Made by a program: the position numbers and the translations under genes. Below, piece by piece: positions 5,735 to 6,884 of a stretch of 6,884 nucleotides of DNA. The notes under the pieces are model-generated. The model saw nothing but the letters and a program-made list of their open reading frames with translations. It was not told the DNA's origin and ran no database searches. Origin of the DNA: Candidatus Methanomethylophilaceae archaeon (GTDB taxonomy: Archaea; Thermoplasmatota; Thermoplasmata; Methanomassiliicoccales; Methanomethylophilaceae); the NCBI GenBank assembly GCA_007116915.1, contig SKHQ01000066.1, positions 1 to 6,884 of the forward strand, given 5' to 3'. Positions within the stretch are counted from its first letter, which is position 1; each line of letters opens with the position of its first letter.

Positions 5735-6187
5735 ATGCACGTGGATAGGTCTCCATTGGATAACGTAAGAGGATCACTGACGTCTTTGGAGAAGTGGCTG
5801 GGTATGGCGTTCTCAATCGTTATGTCGGGAGTCTTCTCAAGGATGATCCGAGATCCAAGCGGGGAAAGGTATCACACTATACTGGAAGTCATGGGTTCAT
5901 CGGGTTTCACCACGATGACCATCATAATCGCGGTACTGGTGTTGTTGTTCTACTACTACGGCGACCGTTTCGGGATATGGATCCCGCAGACGCACCAATA
6001 CTACGCCACCATACTGCTTTGCGCCGTGGCTCTCTACCTGGGAGGATATGTAGCCATAGACAACCCCATCGTCGGGGCCACAGCACTTTTCTTCTCGGGC
6101 GGACTACTGGCCGTTCTGGCTGTCAAGAAGGAGTCATGGGGGATAGCCGAGGTGGGGATACTCAGCCGCCTCATCGGCTCTGGATGA
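5735..6187 (+). CDS. Three-segment integral membrane protein, unrecognised
   Basis: This 150-residue protein has an amphipathic, charged N-terminal part (1-50, with residues 22-33 mildly hydrophobic). Three predicted membrane segments follow: TMTIIIAVLVLLFYYY (about 58-75), YYATILLCAVALYLGGYVAI (89-108) and IVGATALFFSGGLLAVLAV (112-130). A short basic tail (KKESWGIAEVGILSRLIGSG) follows. No signal peptide cleavage pattern or catalytic motif is seen, and I do not recognise the family. The ATG at 5735 is chosen because an A/T-only TATA-like run lies 26-36 bases upstream. The gene diverges from the PolB2 operon and shares its 110-base promoter region. Its 3' end overlaps the next, convergent gene by 17 bases. 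Co-regulation with the polymerase operon is possible but nothing in the protein suggests a DNA role. Confidence 0.75.
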   Translation: MHVDRSPLDNVRGSLTSLEKWLGMAFSIVMSGVFSRMIRDPSGERYHTILEVMGSSGFTTMTIIIAVLVLLFYYYGDRFGIWIPQTHQYYATILLCAVALYLGGYVAIDNPIVGATALFFSGGLLAVLAVKKESWGIAEVGILSRLIGSG

Positions 6188-6884
6188 AGTCGGGGAGGTC
6201 CTCCATCGAATATGACCGCATCGGGGTCGCAGGAACGTCCTTAGTCCCCTCATCCCGCTGCACCACCTCCGCCATAACGGGGCGGGGGCGGTAGGTACGC
6301 CATTTTGAAACTATGTCCTCTATGAGCGGTCTCTCGTAGAGCGAGAAGTAGACTATGGCAGTGGTGGCCATTATGATTATGTTGAATATCACCGACATGC
6401 CGATGAAACCGCCGATCTCGGCAAAACTCAGCCGCCTCACAGCGCCAATGGTGTACAGGGCGATGGGGATTATGGGCATCGCAATCTTCTTGATCGTAGA
6501 GACAGCGCCCTTGTACAGCCGCAGATCGTGATAGGGGCCCTTGATCCTCACATCCAAGGAACGGAATATGGACCAGGGCAGGACCAGGAACGGCAGGTAC
6601 AGGGTGAGAAGGAACATTATGAGGAGTATGTACTCCAAAGAATAGGCGGTTAGAAGGGAGGGGTTCAGACTGATGTATATCCACAGGAAGACGCCTATCA
6701 AAAAGCCCATTCCCATAGTTCTCAAGGTGTCATCGATGGGTATGCTCTCCCGGTGCATGTTGTGATCCATTACCAGATCGTTGGTGTTGATGTCGTCGGG
6801 TATATTGAATATGAATGCCAGTATTTTGTCCTTTAACTCTCTATCCTCACGGAGACTCAGGCCCTCTATACGTGCCAGGGTCCG
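6171..6884 (-). CDS. Multi-pass membrane protein, C-terminal 237 residues (5' end outside window), unrecognised
   Basis: The frame is open from the right edge to TGA at 6171-6173. An ATG at 6768-6770 exists, but the frame continues upstream through 38 further codons of ordinary protein composition (for example LARIEGLSLREDRELKDKIL), so the gene most likely starts beyond the window. Counting from the edge, a soluble stretch (1-55) is followed by predicted membrane segments around 57-73 (MGMGFLIGVFLWIYISL), 84-107, 131-150 and 155-183. A charged, presumably cytoplasmic tail (184-237) closes the protein, ending SMEDLPDFIQSR. The loop between segments two and three is basic. No catalytic motif is visible and I cannot name the family. 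If the first 55 residues belong to a larger soluble domain, the missing part would be the key to its function. It converges on the 150-residue membrane protein gene with a 17-base overlap. Confidence 0.75.
   Translation of the reverse strand, partial: RTLARIEGLSLREDRELKDKILAFIFNIPDDINTNDLVMDHNMHRESIPIDDTLRTMGMGFLIGVFLWIYISLNPSLLTAYSLEYILLIMFLLTLYLPFLVLPWSIFRSLDVRIKGPYHDLRLYKGAVSTIKKIAMPIIPIALYTIGAVRRLSFAEIGGFIGMSVIFNIIIMATTAIVYFSLYERPLIEDIVSKWRTYRPRPVMAEVVQRDEGTKDVPATPMRSYSMEDLPDFIQSR

Noticed and set aside
5625..5816. 64-residue N-terminal extension of the RadA-like protein
   Set aside because: It would run through the promoter region and into the divergent 150-aa gene, its composition is not RadA-like, and a TATA-like box lies just before the ATG at 5624.
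1..6884. tRNA or other RNA genes, CRISPR array, insertion sequence, attachment site
   Set aside because: No spaced direct repeats, transposase or integrase frames, or cloverleaf-like segments were seen; nearly all the DNA is explained by protein genes.

Overview
The window is a compact piece of an archaeal chromosome, probably from the Thermoplasmata / Methanomassiliicoccales side of the Euryarchaeota. The archaeal assignment rests on the archaeal-type hypoxanthine/guanine phosphoribosyltransferase, a family B DNA polymerase of the PolB2 kind, a degenerate RadA-like protein and A/T-rich TATA-like boxes placed about 25-36 bases before start codons. The lineage guess is weaker. It comes from moderately high GC, frequent ATA and AGG codons, and the use of TGA as the stop codon in all eight genes. 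No RNA gene, CRISPR array, insertion sequence or phage gene is visible, and no gap without a gene exceeds about 110 bases.

Left part (1-2677, all on +): the C-terminal part of adenine deaminase (cut by the window edge), a complete hypoxanthine/guanine phosphoribosyltransferase, and a stand-alone TctA-like membrane protein. The first two form a purine salvage path: adenine to hypoxanthine to IMP. The transporter-like protein follows after a 51-base gap that holds a possible promoter and a perfect 7-bp inverted repeat straddling its GTG start.

Middle part (5624 down to 2628, all on -): a tight three-gene operon. In transcription order it encodes a RadA/RecA-like protein that has lost Walker A and Walker B residues, a 79-residue helical protein of unknown role, and a 726-residue family B DNA polymerase with all three exonuclease motifs decayed and one motif C aspartate replaced. 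Junctions are 1 base and a 4-base ATGA overlap. This is the most interesting part of the window. It looks like a PolB2-type damage-tolerance module, in principle analogous to the bacterial ImuA-ImuB-DnaE2 mutasome, where a decayed RecA relative partners a polymerase.

Right part (5735-6884): a divergent 150-residue protein with three predicted membrane segments shares a 110-base promoter region with the polymerase operon. It converges on, and overlaps by 17 bases, the 3' end of a minus-strand membrane protein gene whose beginning lies beyond the window. Neither membrane protein is recognised.
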